From the NCBI GenBank assembly GCA_023381515.1, contig JAMCQI010000080.1, positions 1 to 39,285 of the forward strand: a stretch of 39,285 nucleotides of DNA, read 5' to 3'. Source of the stretch: Chloroflexota bacterium. GTDB lineage: Bacteria; Chloroflexota; Anaerolineae; UBA4142. The notes below the pieces were generated by a model. That model saw only the letters and a list, made by a program, of their open reading frames with translations, made no database searches and was not told where the DNA came from. Made by a program: the position numbers and the translations under genes. This document shows positions 7,198-14,843 of the stretch, piece after piece; the first letter of the stretch is position 1, and each line of letters starts with the position of its first letter.

Positions 7198-8895
7198 TTA
7201 CCTCCTTTGGGTTTGCCACTTGTGGACCGGTGGCGGTTCGACCATTTCGGGCTCGACTGCAAGGTCTATAAAGGTGGGTTCCTGGCTGCGCACGGCTGTC
7301 CGCAGGACTCGCACCAACTCGCCGGGGCGCTCCACCTTCAAGCTGTTCATCCCGAACCCGCGCGCGATGCCGGCGTGATCGGTATCGGAAGAGAAATCGA
7401 CCTGGTAATATTGCTGGTCGTAATACAAGTCCTGCATAATCTTGAGCCAGCCAAATTCCCCGTTCGTGAATTGCACCACGGTGATGGGCAGTCCCAGACG
7501 ATGGAGCGTTTCGAATTCGCCGACCGTCATTCCAAAGCTTCCATCCCCCATGAGGGCGACGACGGTCGCTTCGGGGCGGGCGAGTTTCGCACCCATGGCG
7601 GCAGGAAGGGCGTAGCCCAAGCCACCATAGCCGCGCGGGATGATAACGCGCCGCCCGGCGCGCGAGCGCAAGTACGCCGCGGTGAAGGGGGTCGGCGTCC
7701 CCGCGTCTGCGACGACGATGCTATCCTCCGGCAGCGCCTCGGCGAGCGCGGCGACGATGTGCTGCGGCTTGAAGGGGAGCGTCGCTTGCGCGGCCTTGTC
7801 TTGAAATTCCGCCCACCATGCCTCGGCGCCGGCGGACATCCGCTCGCGCCGGGCGGTCGAATGTCGCGCGGCAGCGGGGAGCTCTTGAACGGCTTGCAGG
7901 AGATCGGCCAGCACGAGCTTGGCATCGCCGGCCAGGCCGACGGCGACCGAATAGTTGTTGCCGATTTCGGTGGGGTCGACATCGCACTGGAGAATCGTCT
8001 TGCCGGACGAGGGCGGCGGGAGAGTCCAATTCATCGTCGTGACAGAATCGGTATTCGCGCCGATGTAAAAGACCAGGTCCGCCTCCGCGAGCATCTGGTT
8101 CGCGTAGGCGCGCCCGCCGTTGCCGCCGATCACGCCGAGGCTGAGGGGGTGGCATTCGTCGATGCTCCCCTTGCCGACAATCGTCGTCGCGACGGGAATG
8201 CCCAGAGTTTCCGCAAGCGCGGTGAGTTCCGGCCAGGCGCCCGAGGTGACGACACCGCCTCCGGCGACAAAGATGGGACTGGACGCGCGGACCATCAAAT
8301 CTGCGGCGCGGCGCACCGCTTGCGGCTCGGCGCGGGTGCGGTAGGCTGGAAAGGTCTTGCACTCGTCTTCCGCGTAAATGGGGGCGTGACCGTTCGTCTC
8401 TTGGAGGACGTCTTCCGGGAGACTGATATGAACGGCGCCGGGCCGGCCGCTCGTCGCGACGCGAAAGGCGCGGCGGAGTATGGCGGGAACGAGGTCGGCG
8501 CGTTTGGCTTGAAAGCGTGCTTTGGTAATCGGCCCAAAGACGGCATTCTGGTCGAGTGCGGTCAGTACGTTCTTCCCCTCGCTGCGGAGAGGAGTATCGG
8601 AGGTGAGCGCGAGGACCGGAATCGAGGAGGCGTGCGCTTCGGCGACCCCGGGGGCGAGATAAGTCGCGCCCGCGCCGCTGGGCGCCTCGCAGACTCCGAC
8701 CCGCCCGCTCACGCGGGCATACGCGTCCGCCATAAAACCGGCCGAGCGTTCCTCGCGGACGAGGATGTGCGTAATCTCCTCGCGCGCGTCGGCGAGGGCG
8801 GCATAGAACGACATGCTCGTATCGCCGGGGAGGCCGAAAATGTAACGGACGTCGTAGGCTTGAAGCTGGGCGACGATCGACTGGCTGGCTTTCAT
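7198..8895 (-). CDS. ThDP-dependent enzyme, acetolactate synthase-like
   Basis: 565 aa, the three-domain architecture of the acetolactate synthase/oxalyl-CoA decarboxylase/sulfoacetaldehyde acetyltransferase superfamily. The PYR domain has FGLPGDTSMSFYAAL and the cofactor-activating Glu49 in VREERSAGFMADAYAR. The central domain starts near residue 190. The PP domain has the Mg-ThDP motif GDGSFG (Asp451) ending at Asn478 in QFTNGEFGW. It is a decarboxylase or carboligase of a 2-keto acid or acyl-CoA; which one is not decidable here. It is unlikely to be the biosynthetic IlvB because no IlvN partner follows. The start ATG 8895 overlaps the GntR stop by 4 bp (ATGA). Confidence 0.9.
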   Translation of the reverse strand: MKASQSIVAQLQAYDVRYIFGLPGDTSMSFYAALADAREEITHILVREERSAGFMADAYARVSGRVGVCEAPSGAGATYLAPGVAEAHASSIPVLALTSDTPLRSEGKNVLTALDQNAVFGPITKARFQAKRADLVPAILRRAFRVATSGRPGAVHISLPEDVLQETNGHAPIYAEDECKTFPAYRTRAEPQAVRRAADLMVRASSPIFVAGGGVVTSGAWPELTALAETLGIPVATTIVGKGSIDECHPLSLGVIGGNGGRAYANQMLAEADLVFYIGANTDSVTTMNWTLPPPSSGKTILQCDVDPTEIGNNYSVAVGLAGDAKLVLADLLQAVQELPAAARHSTARRERMSAGAEAWWAEFQDKAAQATLPFKPQHIVAALAEALPEDSIVVADAGTPTPFTAAYLRSRAGRRVIIPRGYGGLGYALPAAMGAKLARPEATVVALMGDGSFGMTVGEFETLHRLGLPITVVQFTNGEFGWLKIMQDLYYDQQYYQVDFSSDTDHAGIARGFGMNSLKVERPGELVRVLRTAVRSQEPTFIDLAVEPEMVEPPPVHKWQTQRR

Positions 8896-9560
8896 GGGGC
8901 CGCTTTCTCAAGGTCCTGGCTGACGCTGGTCAGATGATCACGCATCGCGCGCTCGACGGCATCCGGGTCGCGGCGTTTCAAAGCTTTCATCACCCGCCGG
9001 TGCTCACGGAGCGACTCGGCCGTGCGGCCCCGGATTTCGTTCGAGAGGAGGCGAAAGCGGTGAAAGCGGGTGTCCAGATTTTCGAGGAGCGGCGCGAGCT
9101 GCGAGTTGCCGGCCTTGGCGATGATAAAATCGTGGAACTCTTTACCCTTGGCGACACACGCGTCCTTATTGCCCTGCTGCAGGGCCCTTTCGGCTTCGTC
9201 GAGAATCGCTTCGGCTTGTTCGAGCTGCTCGTCGGTCAGACGCTTGGCGGCGAGGCGGGCGGCCAGCCCTTCGAGCGCGCCCCGGATGGCGGCGATCTCC
9301 GCCGCTTCCCGGACCGAGACGCCGGTGACATAGACCCCTTTGTAAGGGATGCGGGTGACCAGCCCCTCGGTTTCCAGCTGGTGGAGGGCCTCTCGCAGGG
9401 GGATTTTGCTGATGCCGAGCTGGCCGGCCAGGTCATTTTCGACGAGGGCCATGCCCGGCTCGAGCTGCAGTGACAGGATCGCCTCTTTGATCGCGCTGTA
9501 GGCCTTTTCGGTGAGGGGAACCGGACTCTTGACGGGCGCAAGCGGTAGGCTGGACTTCAT
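8892..9560 (-). CDS. GntR-family regulator, FadR/FCD subfamily
   Basis: 222 aa. The N-terminal winged helix-turn-helix runs from about residue 15 to 80 (LTEKAYSAIKEAILSLQLEP; LAGQLGISKIPLREALHQLE; GLVTRIPYKGVYVTG). The C-terminal FCD effector domain is helical and shows the metal/ligand histidines in EFHDFI, LREHRRVM and MRDHLTS. FCD regulators usually repress catabolic operons and are released by organic acids. The start ATG 9560 has CAGGAA ahead. The gene is first in the catabolic run and overlaps the ThDP enzyme, so it probably controls its own operon through the site at 9579-9639. Confidence 0.92.
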   Translation of the reverse strand: MKSSLPLAPVKSPVPLTEKAYSAIKEAILSLQLEPGMALVENDLAGQLGISKIPLREALHQLETEGLVTRIPYKGVYVTGVSVREAAEIAAIRGALEGLAARLAAKRLTDEQLEQAEAILDEAERALQQGNKDACVAKGKEFHDFIIAKAGNSQLAPLLENLDTRFHRFRLLSNEIRGRTAESLREHRRVMKALKRRDPDAVERAMRDHLTSVSQDLEKAAP

Positions 9561-9578
9561 TTCCTGGCTCCGGGAGTG

Positions 9579-9639
9579 GTATAAATATTTTCTAGTTTTA
9601 TACGGTATAATTATACTACCCAAATCCAAAAATGTCCAA
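9579..9639 (-). promoter_or_regulatory. Promoter and palindromic operator of the GntR-led operon
   Basis: On the minus strand there is TTGGAC (9639-9634), an 18-bp spacer and TATAAT (9615-9610). The -10 sits inside the perfect 12-bp palindrome GTATAATTATAC (9605-9616). A second inverted repeat, GTATAAA-N11-TTTATAC (9579-9603), lies just downstream around the expected start of transcription. Three GTATAA-type half-sites in 40 bp make this the best candidate operator for the neighbouring FCD regulator, whose binding there would block RNA polymerase. That the palindromes are bound by this GntR is inference. Confidence 0.7.
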
Positions 9640-9721
9640 ATTCAAGCGCGCTATGATTCTTGACCGCGGCACAACATGATGCGCCGATCGAGGATAGACC
9701 GTCATAAAACGCTTGGGCCCT

Positions 9722-10156
9722 TCACGTCTCTGGAACGCCCTCGACGATGAGCGCACGGCCGCGCTCGAGGACCTCGGAAGGGAACGGGCAGGATTTGTGC
9801 GTGGCGTGGTCGATGTGAACTCCGACGAGAATGGCGTTGGCCGCGATCTCACCTGTTTCCTCATTCCGCATCTGGTGAAAGAACCGGATCGCCTTGTCCT
9901 TCATTTCGAGCACGCCGGAGCGAACTGTGATCAGGTCGCCCGGGCACAGTTCCCGCTTGTAGGTGATGTGCTGCTCTACCGCCACCATCCCGTGGTTCTC
10001 CCGCTTCATATAAGAAGGGGTAATGCCGATCGCGGCCAGGAGGTGCCAGGTCGCCTCGTCGAACTTGCCGACGTACCACATGACATTCATGTGTCCCATG
10101 TGATCGCAGTGCCACGGATACACCACGCCTCGATAGCAGAGTATCAATTCGGCCAT
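9722..10156 (-). CDS. Hotdog-fold acyl-CoA thioesterase (4HBT family)
   Basis: 144 aa. The motif YPWHCDHMGHMNVMWYVGKF matches the 4-hydroxybenzoyl-CoA thioesterase/YbgC signature, with the catalytic Asp in HCDHMGHMN followed by the Gly-His that opens the long hotdog helix. ITYKRELCPGDLITVRSGVL and KAIRFFHQMRNEETGEIAA are the central strands. It should hydrolyse an acyl-CoA in the cytoplasm. The start ATG 10156 is preceded by AGAGGCGAA. It lies 161 bp upstream of the GntR gene in the same direction and could be a separate unit. Confidence 0.88.
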   Translation of the reverse strand: MAELILCYRGVVYPWHCDHMGHMNVMWYVGKFDEATWHLLAAIGITPSYMKRENHGMVAVEQHITYKRELCPGDLITVRSGVLEMKDKAIRFFHQMRNEETGEIAANAILVGVHIDHATHKSCPFPSEVLERGRALIVEGVPET

Positions 10157-10231
10157 TTCGCCTCTTCTCCTTTCCGCCTATTGTACACGGGGTCGGGCTG
10201 AAATGGAAAAAGTTCCCGAGACGCGCGCGCT

Positions 10232-10261
10232 TTGCCTATGTGTGCATCTCGGTGGTATAAT
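10232..10261 (+). promoter_or_regulatory. Promoter of the moxR operon
   Basis: TTGCCT (10232-10237), an 18-bp spacer and TATAAT (10256-10261) with the extended -10 dinucleotide TG at 10253-10254. It stands about 88 bp before the moxR start codon and faces away from the thioesterase gene. Confidence 0.7.
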
Positions 10262-10348
10262 TCGCTTCGTCCGCCGGCTGGCTTTCCGCCGTCCAGCCCG
10301 TGTTGGTAAACCTTGGGCGGATTACCCTAGATTTCGGGGGAGGCAGAG

Positions 10349-11299
10349 TTGGATTTCGCGTTGGGCAAGAGAATTGTGGACAATATCTCCCGCGTGATTG
10401 TGGGGAAAGATCGTTCGATTGAGCTTCTTCTCGTCGCCCTGCTGGCGGAGGGCCATGTTCTGATTGAAGACATCCCGGGCTTGGGCAAGACGTTGATTGC
10501 CAAATCGTTGGCCAAAAGTATTGGCGGTTCCTTTCGGCGAGTCCAATTCACACCCGATCTGTTGCCTTCGGACATCACCGGCTTTAACATCTATAACCAA
10601 CCATCCGGCCAGTTTGTCTTTCAACCCGGACCCGTCATGACCAATGTCCTCTTGGCGGATGAGATCAATCGCACGATTCCACGCACCCAGTCCAGTCTTT
10701 TGGAGAGCATGGAAGAACGCCAGGTGACGGTCGACGGCAAGACATATCCGCTCCCCTCCCTTTTCCTCGTCTTGGCGACGCAGAACCCGATCGAGTTGGA
10801 AGGAACCTTTCCCCTGCCCGAGGCCCAGTTGGACCGGTTTCTCCTGCGCGTACGCCTCGGCTATCCTGAAAAAGCAGAAGAGATTGCCATCATGGAACGC
10901 TTTCAGGAACAAGACCCCCTGCGCGAGTTGGAGGCGGTGGCACATCCCGATCAGATCGTCGAGTTGCAGCAGGCGCGCAAATCGATCCGTCTTTCCCCTC
11001 CGGTCAAGGAATACATCGCCGATATAGTGAGACTCACCCGCTGTACGCCCTCGCTGCGCCTCGGCGCGAGCCCACGCGCATCCCTCGCCCTCATGCGCTC
11101 GGCTCAAGCACTGGCCGCCCTGCGCCAGCGGGACTATGTGCTGCCGGACGATGTCAAATATCTGGCCGTGCCGGTCATCGCTCACCGGTTGATTCTGCAG
11201 GAAGAGGAGCGGATGCGCGGAGAGGCGCGCGGAGAGACGGCGGAGCATTTTGTGGAACAGATCCTGGCCCAAGTCCCAGTCCCTGCTCCGACCGACTAG
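10349..11299 (+). CDS. MoxR-family AAA+ ATPase
   Basis: 316 aa. Walker A lies at EDIPGLGKTLIAKSLA (Lys47-Thr48) and Walker B at NVLLADEINRTIPRTQSSLL. The sensor 1 region reads LATQNPIELEGTFPLPEAQL followed by the DRF motif, and the C-terminal lid contains the usual SLRLGASPRASLALMRSAQA. MoxR ATPases act as chaperones that activate metal- or VWA-containing partners and travel with DUF58 proteins, as here. The start is taken as TTG 10349, because GGGGGAGG lies 6-7 bp upstream and the family N-terminus aligns there; no closer ATG exists. The DUF58 gene follows after 9 bp. Confidence 0.95.
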   Translation: MDFALGKRIVDNISRVIVGKDRSIELLLVALLAEGHVLIEDIPGLGKTLIAKSLAKSIGGSFRRVQFTPDLLPSDITGFNIYNQPSGQFVFQPGPVMTNVLLADEINRTIPRTQSSLLESMEERQVTVDGKTYPLPSLFLVLATQNPIELEGTFPLPEAQLDRFLLRVRLGYPEKAEEIAIMERFQEQDPLRELEAVAHPDQIVELQQARKSIRLSPPVKEYIADIVRLTRCTPSLRLGASPRASLALMRSAQALAALRQRDYVLPDDVKYLAVPVIAHRLILQEEERMRGEARGETAEHFVEQILAQVPVPAPTD

Positions 11300-11308
11300 G
11301 ACCGCATC

Positions 11309-12685
11309 GTGCCATCCCTCTTTACAGTCACCCTCATCCAGCTTTTCGTGGGCGTCCTCCTTTTTGTCGCTCTGGTCTATGGCCAGCGGGACCTCGCCAT
11401 TCTGGCCCTTTTGGTGCTGGGGGTGGTCAGCGGCGCCCGACTCTGGGCGCGGTTCAGCCTCTCGGGTCTCAAGTGCCACCTCCGGCTCGACAAACGCCGC
11501 GTCTTTCCAGGCGAAAAACTGACGTTGAGCTTGACCGCAGAAAATATCAAACTATTGCCGATTTGGCTCGAGCTGCACGTCCCGGTCGGCACCTTGCTGC
11601 AGGGCTCCTCCGGGGAGCGCGTGCTGTCCAAGGCGAACAGCCTGTTGTGGTACCAGGGCACCCAGTTCCAATGGGAGCTGGCCGCCGGGCGCCGGGGCGT
11701 CTATCCCATCGGCCCCCTCTATATTCGGGCGGGAGACCTCTTTTCCTTCTCCTGGAGAGACAAGCGGGTGGATGAAGTTTATTCTCTGGTTGTCTACCCG
11801 CGCCTCGTTTCGCTCAAACCCCTTTCTCTACCCCAACGCGACTTTTTTGGCGTTCCCAAGGCCAAGAGCCCGGTCCAGGACCCCATCTATATTCTCGGAA
11901 CTCGGGATTATCAACACGGTCAGCCCTCCAAGTACATCCACTGGAAGGCCAGCGCCCGCCACAATCGCTTGCAGGAAAAGGTTTTCGAGTCGACGGTGCA
12001 GGAAAAGGTGCTGCTCGCTGTGGACGTAGAACCGTTTGCCCGGGACGAGTCGGAGGAAGAGTTTGAACGGACGCTTCAAGTCGCCGCCTCGTTGGCCGCG
12101 CGGCTGGACCAGCAAGGGCACTCGGTCGGGCTGGTCACGAATGGTGCGCTTAAGGGGGGAGGGAGCGCGATTATTCCGGTGGCGAGAAACGATCAACAAC
12201 TGCCTACCATCTTGGAGGTCCTGGCCCGACTGGAAATGACGCCGGCCGGGGAGATCAAGAATTTGCTGCGCCACAGGCTCGCGCTCGTCTGGGGCATCTG
12301 CTGCGTCTATTTTTCACTTGAAGAGGACGAGAGCGTCTACTCCGCCAAGCAGTATATGGCCCTGCGGAGAATTCCGTCCGTGTTTTTGATATGCCGGTCT
12401 GACGGGCGCGCCGGAGGAGACCGCCCCAGGGTCCCGGGTAAGGTCTATTACCTGGACGATCTGCAGGCCCAAGAGGGCGCCTCCCGCCCCGCTGATCCCT
12501 TCGGCAGGCCCAGGGGCTCTTCGACTACGGCCGCTCCTTCGGCTCCCCCTTCGACAAGCTCAGGGTCCGCTCAGGATGCAGCGGCCTCTCCCGCAGACCT
12601 CGGCGGGGCGGGACCGCGGGGCGCTGAGGACGCGGGGCCTGGCGACCTCGCAGGAGAGGACGGCTTGCGAAAGGCGAGCGCATGA
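11309..12685 (+). CDS. DUF58 domain protein
   Basis: 458 aa. Two N-terminal membrane helices (FTVTLIQLFVGVLLFVALVY and an Ala/Leu/Val stretch after it) are followed by a beta-rich region and the DUF58 signature DYQHGQPSKYIHWKASARHN; the VWA-like fold follows (LLAVDVEPFA). Its MoxR partner is immediately upstream, and together they are thought to act in cell-envelope assembly. The GTG start at 11309 is preceded by AGGA. The last 60 residues are Gly/Ala/Pro/Ser-rich and lie over the palindromic repeats at 12497-12565, so this tail is probably a repeat-derived extension. The stop overlaps the next start (ATGA). Confidence 0.9.
   Translation: MPSLFTVTLIQLFVGVLLFVALVYGQRDLAILALLVLGVVSGARLWARFSLSGLKCHLRLDKRRVFPGEKLTLSLTAENIKLLPIWLELHVPVGTLLQGSSGERVLSKANSLLWYQGTQFQWELAAGRRGVYPIGPLYIRAGDLFSFSWRDKRVDEVYSLVVYPRLVSLKPLSLPQRDFFGVPKAKSPVQDPIYILGTRDYQHGQPSKYIHWKASARHNRLQEKVFESTVQEKVLLAVDVEPFARDESEEEFERTLQVAASLAARLDQQGHSVGLVTNGALKGGGSAIIPVARNDQQLPTILEVLARLEMTPAGEIKNLLRHRLALVWGICCVYFSLEEDESVYSAKQYMALRRIPSVFLICRSDGRAGGDRPRVPGKVYYLDDLQAQEGASRPADPFGRPRGSSTTAAPSAPPSTSSGSAQDAAASPADLGGAGPRGAEDAGPGDLAGEDGLRKASA
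12497..12565. repeat. Two palindromic 19-bp repeats inside the DUF58 coding tail
   Basis: CCCTTCGGCAGGCCCAGGG (12497-12515) and CCCTTCGACAAGCTCAGGG (12547-12565) agree at 16 of 19 positions and are themselves near-palindromic (CCCTGAGCTTGTCGAAGGG on the other strand). From memory this is a sequence seen dispersed in many environmental genomes. Both lie in frame within the low-complexity C-terminus of the DUF58 protein. Confidence 0.7.
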
Positions 12686-14109
12686 AGCGCGAAAACAGGG
12701 TTCTCGTCTTCTTGCTGAGCACGGGCATGGAGCTGTGTTACCTCTATGCCGCTGCCACCTTTCTCACGACCGCCATTTTCCATCAAGCGTTTCCTTTTCC
12801 GGAGGCGGTCGGCTCTTTTCTGCTCGCCGCGCTGCTCACCCTCTTTTCCGAGGGGCGGGGCTGGCGCGTGATCTTCGTCGTGGCGGTCCAGTCGATCGGC
12901 TTTGTCCCCGCGCTTTTCAGGATGGTCCAAGTCTTCAACTCCTGGTCGAGCTCCTTTTTGGTTCAGACCTGGTTCACGCGAGCGCTTCCCAGTCCGAGCG
13001 ACGCGATCGGCTATTTCATCATCCTTCTGGTGATTGGCTGGGCGCTCTCCTTCTGGGCGGGCGGGGTGGGTCTCGCCCGGATGCCAAAGGACTATTTTAC
13101 CCTTTGCTCTCGTTTCGACCGCGGCCTCATCGCCTTTTTCGGTCTTTTCCTGGTCAAGCTCTATTTGCAGGTCGCGCAAGGAATTCGCGTCGACGCCCCG
13201 GCGTCCGGCTTTTTGATCTTTCCCTTTTTGATCTTCAGCCTGCTCGCGATCGGTCTCGTGCGCAATCGGAGCGAGGATCACCGGGATTTCCTCCCCGGCT
13301 ATCAAAAACTGGGAGTGGTGCTCAGCTTCATCGTCGTTATTGTTCTGGCCAGCATCGGCCTCGCCTTTTTCTTCCTGCCTTATTTGATGCTCGCGGCCCA
13401 GAGAGGCTCGGATCTCCTCGGCGTTGTATCCGCCCCCCTCCTCTCAATTGTCTATGCCATCACGGGTTGGCTCTTCGGCACCGATTTCGGCGCCAGCAAC
13501 CAGCAGCCTGTCCCCCGAGAACAACTGCAGGAGACGGCGCCGCAGTGGAGCTTTCCGTGGTGGGTAGAGCTCCTCGGCAAGATCCTGGCCTGGGGCATGG
13601 GGATTGTGCTCGTGCTCGTCGTACTCGCCATCGCCGCCGGGCTGCTGTACGGCATCTTTCAGTGGCTCTTTTCAAAAACCGAACTCGATCAAGAGAGGCC
13701 GAGCCTGCGCCAGTCGTTTGTCTCCTTCATGATCGGACTGCGCGAGTGGATCGTCTCATTCTGGCGTGGGTGGGTGCGGAGCTTGAGGGGCTATCAAAGG
13801 GCTGTCCATCTTTACACCGCGCTGCGAACGTGGGGACGCAACAGCGGCGTGCCGAACCTTCCGAGCGAGACTCCGGCCGAGTACGGCGAACGATTGGAGA
13901 ACGGGTTCCCCGGCCTTGCGGGCGAGATCGAATTGATTATTCAAGCCTTTAACCGTGAGGTCTATGGAGAAATCACTCTGAACGAGGAGCAAATGGCCAC
14001 GGCCCGGTCTGCCTGGTCTCGTCTCGCCAGCCCGCTCCGCTGGCCGATGCGCGTCCGAGCCTGGTTTCGCCGGACTGCACGCGAGATACCCTCTCAAAAG
14101 GCTGTTTAA
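12682..14109 (+). CDS. Membrane protein with C-terminal DUF4129
   Basis: 475 aa. About nine hydrophobic helices occupy residues 8-330 (for example GYFIILLVIGWALSFWAGGV and MGIVLVLVVLAIAAGLLYGI). The cytoplasmic C-terminus carries the DUF4129 pattern NLPSETPAEYGERLENGFPG followed by ELIIQAFNREVYGEITLNEE. DUF4129 proteins, often joined to transglutaminase domains, accompany MoxR and DUF58 in a three-gene unit; the transglutaminase part is absent here. The start overlaps the DUF58 stop by 4 bp. It ends convergently with the cytochrome b5-like gene, the two stop codons sharing bases. Confidence 0.85.
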   Translation: MKRENRVLVFLLSTGMELCYLYAAATFLTTAIFHQAFPFPEAVGSFLLAALLTLFSEGRGWRVIFVVAVQSIGFVPALFRMVQVFNSWSSSFLVQTWFTRALPSPSDAIGYFIILLVIGWALSFWAGGVGLARMPKDYFTLCSRFDRGLIAFFGLFLVKLYLQVAQGIRVDAPASGFLIFPFLIFSLLAIGLVRNRSEDHRDFLPGYQKLGVVLSFIVVIVLASIGLAFFFLPYLMLAAQRGSDLLGVVSAPLLSIVYAITGWLFGTDFGASNQQPVPREQLQETAPQWSFPWWVELLGKILAWGMGIVLVLVVLAIAAGLLYGIFQWLFSKTELDQERPSLRQSFVSFMIGLREWIVSFWRGWVRSLRGYQRAVHLYTALRTWGRNSGVPNLPSETPAEYGERLENGFPGLAGEIELIIQAFNREVYGEITLNEEQMATARSAWSRLASPLRWPMRVRAWFRRTAREIPSQKAV

Positions 14110-14357
14110 GGAATGATGCGGATCTCCAATATTCCCACCACCGGGAAGCGCTTCAAGAGCTCCGCATCATGAGGCGCTTGCTTGAGCTCGTCGGTGAGAT
14201 CGGCGCCGGCGTAGTGAAGGACCTGGTGTCTGCCCTTTTGCCACAGAAAACTGGTGGTAACGTCATAGACGACGCCCTGACAGGCGATCAAGGCCCGGGC
14301 GCCATTCCTGCCATCGTATTGCGCCAGTTCCTCTTTTGTGAATCTACGCATTCCCAT
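14106..14357 (-). CDS. Small cytochrome b5-like heme-binding protein
   Basis: 83 aa. RRFTKEELAQYDGRNGARAL, ACQGVVYDVTTSFLWQKGRH, HYAGADLTDELKQAPHDAEL and KRFPVVGIL match the short bacterial cytochrome b5-like/steroid-binding domain. The candidate axial histidines are in GRHQVLHYAG and QAPHDAE, in place of the classical HPGG. It probably binds heme and moves electrons, partner unknown. The start is ATG 14357 or ATG 14351 (two codons later); neither has a strong ribosome site. The terminator of the upstream minus-strand fragment at 14381-14419 separates it from that gene. Confidence 0.8.
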   Translation of the reverse strand: MGMRRFTKEELAQYDGRNGARALIACQGVVYDVTTSFLWQKGRHQVLHYAGADLTDELKQAPHDAELLKRFPVVGILEIRIIP

Positions 14358-14380
14358 AGATATTGGACGGTAGCCCTTGG

Positions 14381-14419
14381 CAAAAAAGCGGGGAGACCCG
14401 AAGCGCTCGGATCTCCCCG
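14381..14419 (-). terminator. Intrinsic terminator, minus strand
   Basis: CGGGGAGA (14389-14396) pairs perfectly with TCTCCCCG (14412-14419), with an inner CCGA/TCGG stem. On the minus strand the hairpin is followed by CTTTTTTG (14388-14381), a classic Rho-independent terminator. It lies 14 bp after the stop of the small frame at 14434-14598 and shows that a transcript from the right ends here. Confidence 0.85.
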
Positions 14420-14433
14420 TGCGGGTGACGGCT

Positions 14434-14598
14434 TTACCGCAGGAACTTGCCCACCCAGGGCGAAGTCTCTCCACGGCGCAGAAAGTGCCCGGAAGGACCC
14501 TCCCCCAGGAATTCCGAGAACCACGCTTCGTGCTCGATCTCCTGTGCGTCATGACCTTTAGCGGTTTGGCGTAAATCACTTTGACGCGTGGTTGCCAT
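14434..14598 (-). pseudogene. C-terminal fragment of a ferritin/Dps-like protein
   Basis: 54 codons from ATG 14598. The segment DAQEIEHEAWFSEFLGEGPS and then GHFLRRGETSPWVGKFLR resembles, from memory, the last helix and tail of Dps-like/ferritin proteins of the archaeal DPSL type (E-x-x-H-E-A-W-F as diiron-helix ligands, then GPSGHFRR and a final FL). A complete member has about 170 residues, so the first two thirds are missing. The real-looking terminator directly behind it supports an authentic gene 3' end. It could alternatively be a short functional protein. The plus-strand kinase promoter overlaps its 5' end. Confidence 0.45.
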
Positions 14599-14609
14599 GG
14601 GGGTATAAT
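14581..14609 (+). promoter_or_regulatory. Consensus promoter of the histidine kinase gene
   Basis: TTGACG (14581-14586), a 17-bp spacer and TATAAT (14604-14609). This near-perfect housekeeping promoter leaves a transcribed leader of about 225 nt before the kinase start at 14844. Confidence 0.75.
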
Positions 14610-14655
14610 CCACGCGGGGTTGTTGCGTTCTCCCTCTTCCTGCCATTTAGCCCCG

Positions 14656-14757
14656 GCGGCCGTCTTGCCCCTCTACGGACGGTAAGGCCTTTGTACTCTC
14701 CTGATGCGCGACCCCGAAATCCAGACCGTCGGGCAACCCTCCAACGGACGGGAAGGC
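14656..14757 (+). repeat. Direct repeat in the long kinase leader
   Basis: CCGTC...CCTCTACGGACGGTAAGGC (ending 14687) is echoed by CCGTC...CCTCCAACGGACGGGAAGGC (ending 14756). Each copy has CCGTC and GACGG able to pair, so two similar small hairpins can form in the leader RNA. No known riboswitch consensus is recognised. Confidence 0.4.
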
Positions 14758-14843
14758 ATCGAGCTCGGCCAACGGCTGCAGCCGGCTATTTTCGCGCGGA
14801 TGGATCATCGGCGTAGGGTCAAGCGCCAGGTTAAGGTCAGAGA

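Noticed and set aside
6128..7378. 416-codon open frame on the plus strand
   Set aside because: Antisense of the FAD oxidoreductase; no ribosome site and no domain.
7207..8937. 576-codon open frame on the plus strand
   Set aside because: Exact antisense of the ThDP enzyme, whose cofactor motifs are complete on the minus strand.
8892..9629. Longer GntR start at 9629
   Set aside because: It would place the promoter and operator inside the coding sequence; ATG 9560 has a ribosome site and fits the family length.
10322..11479. 385-codon open frame on the minus strand
   Set aside because: Antisense of moxR, which has a promoter, ribosome site and full AAA motifs.
12576..13952. 458-codon open frame on the plus strand in another phase
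   Set aside because: Arg/Pro-rich shadow of the DUF4129 membrane protein, which has clear membrane helices in its own frame.
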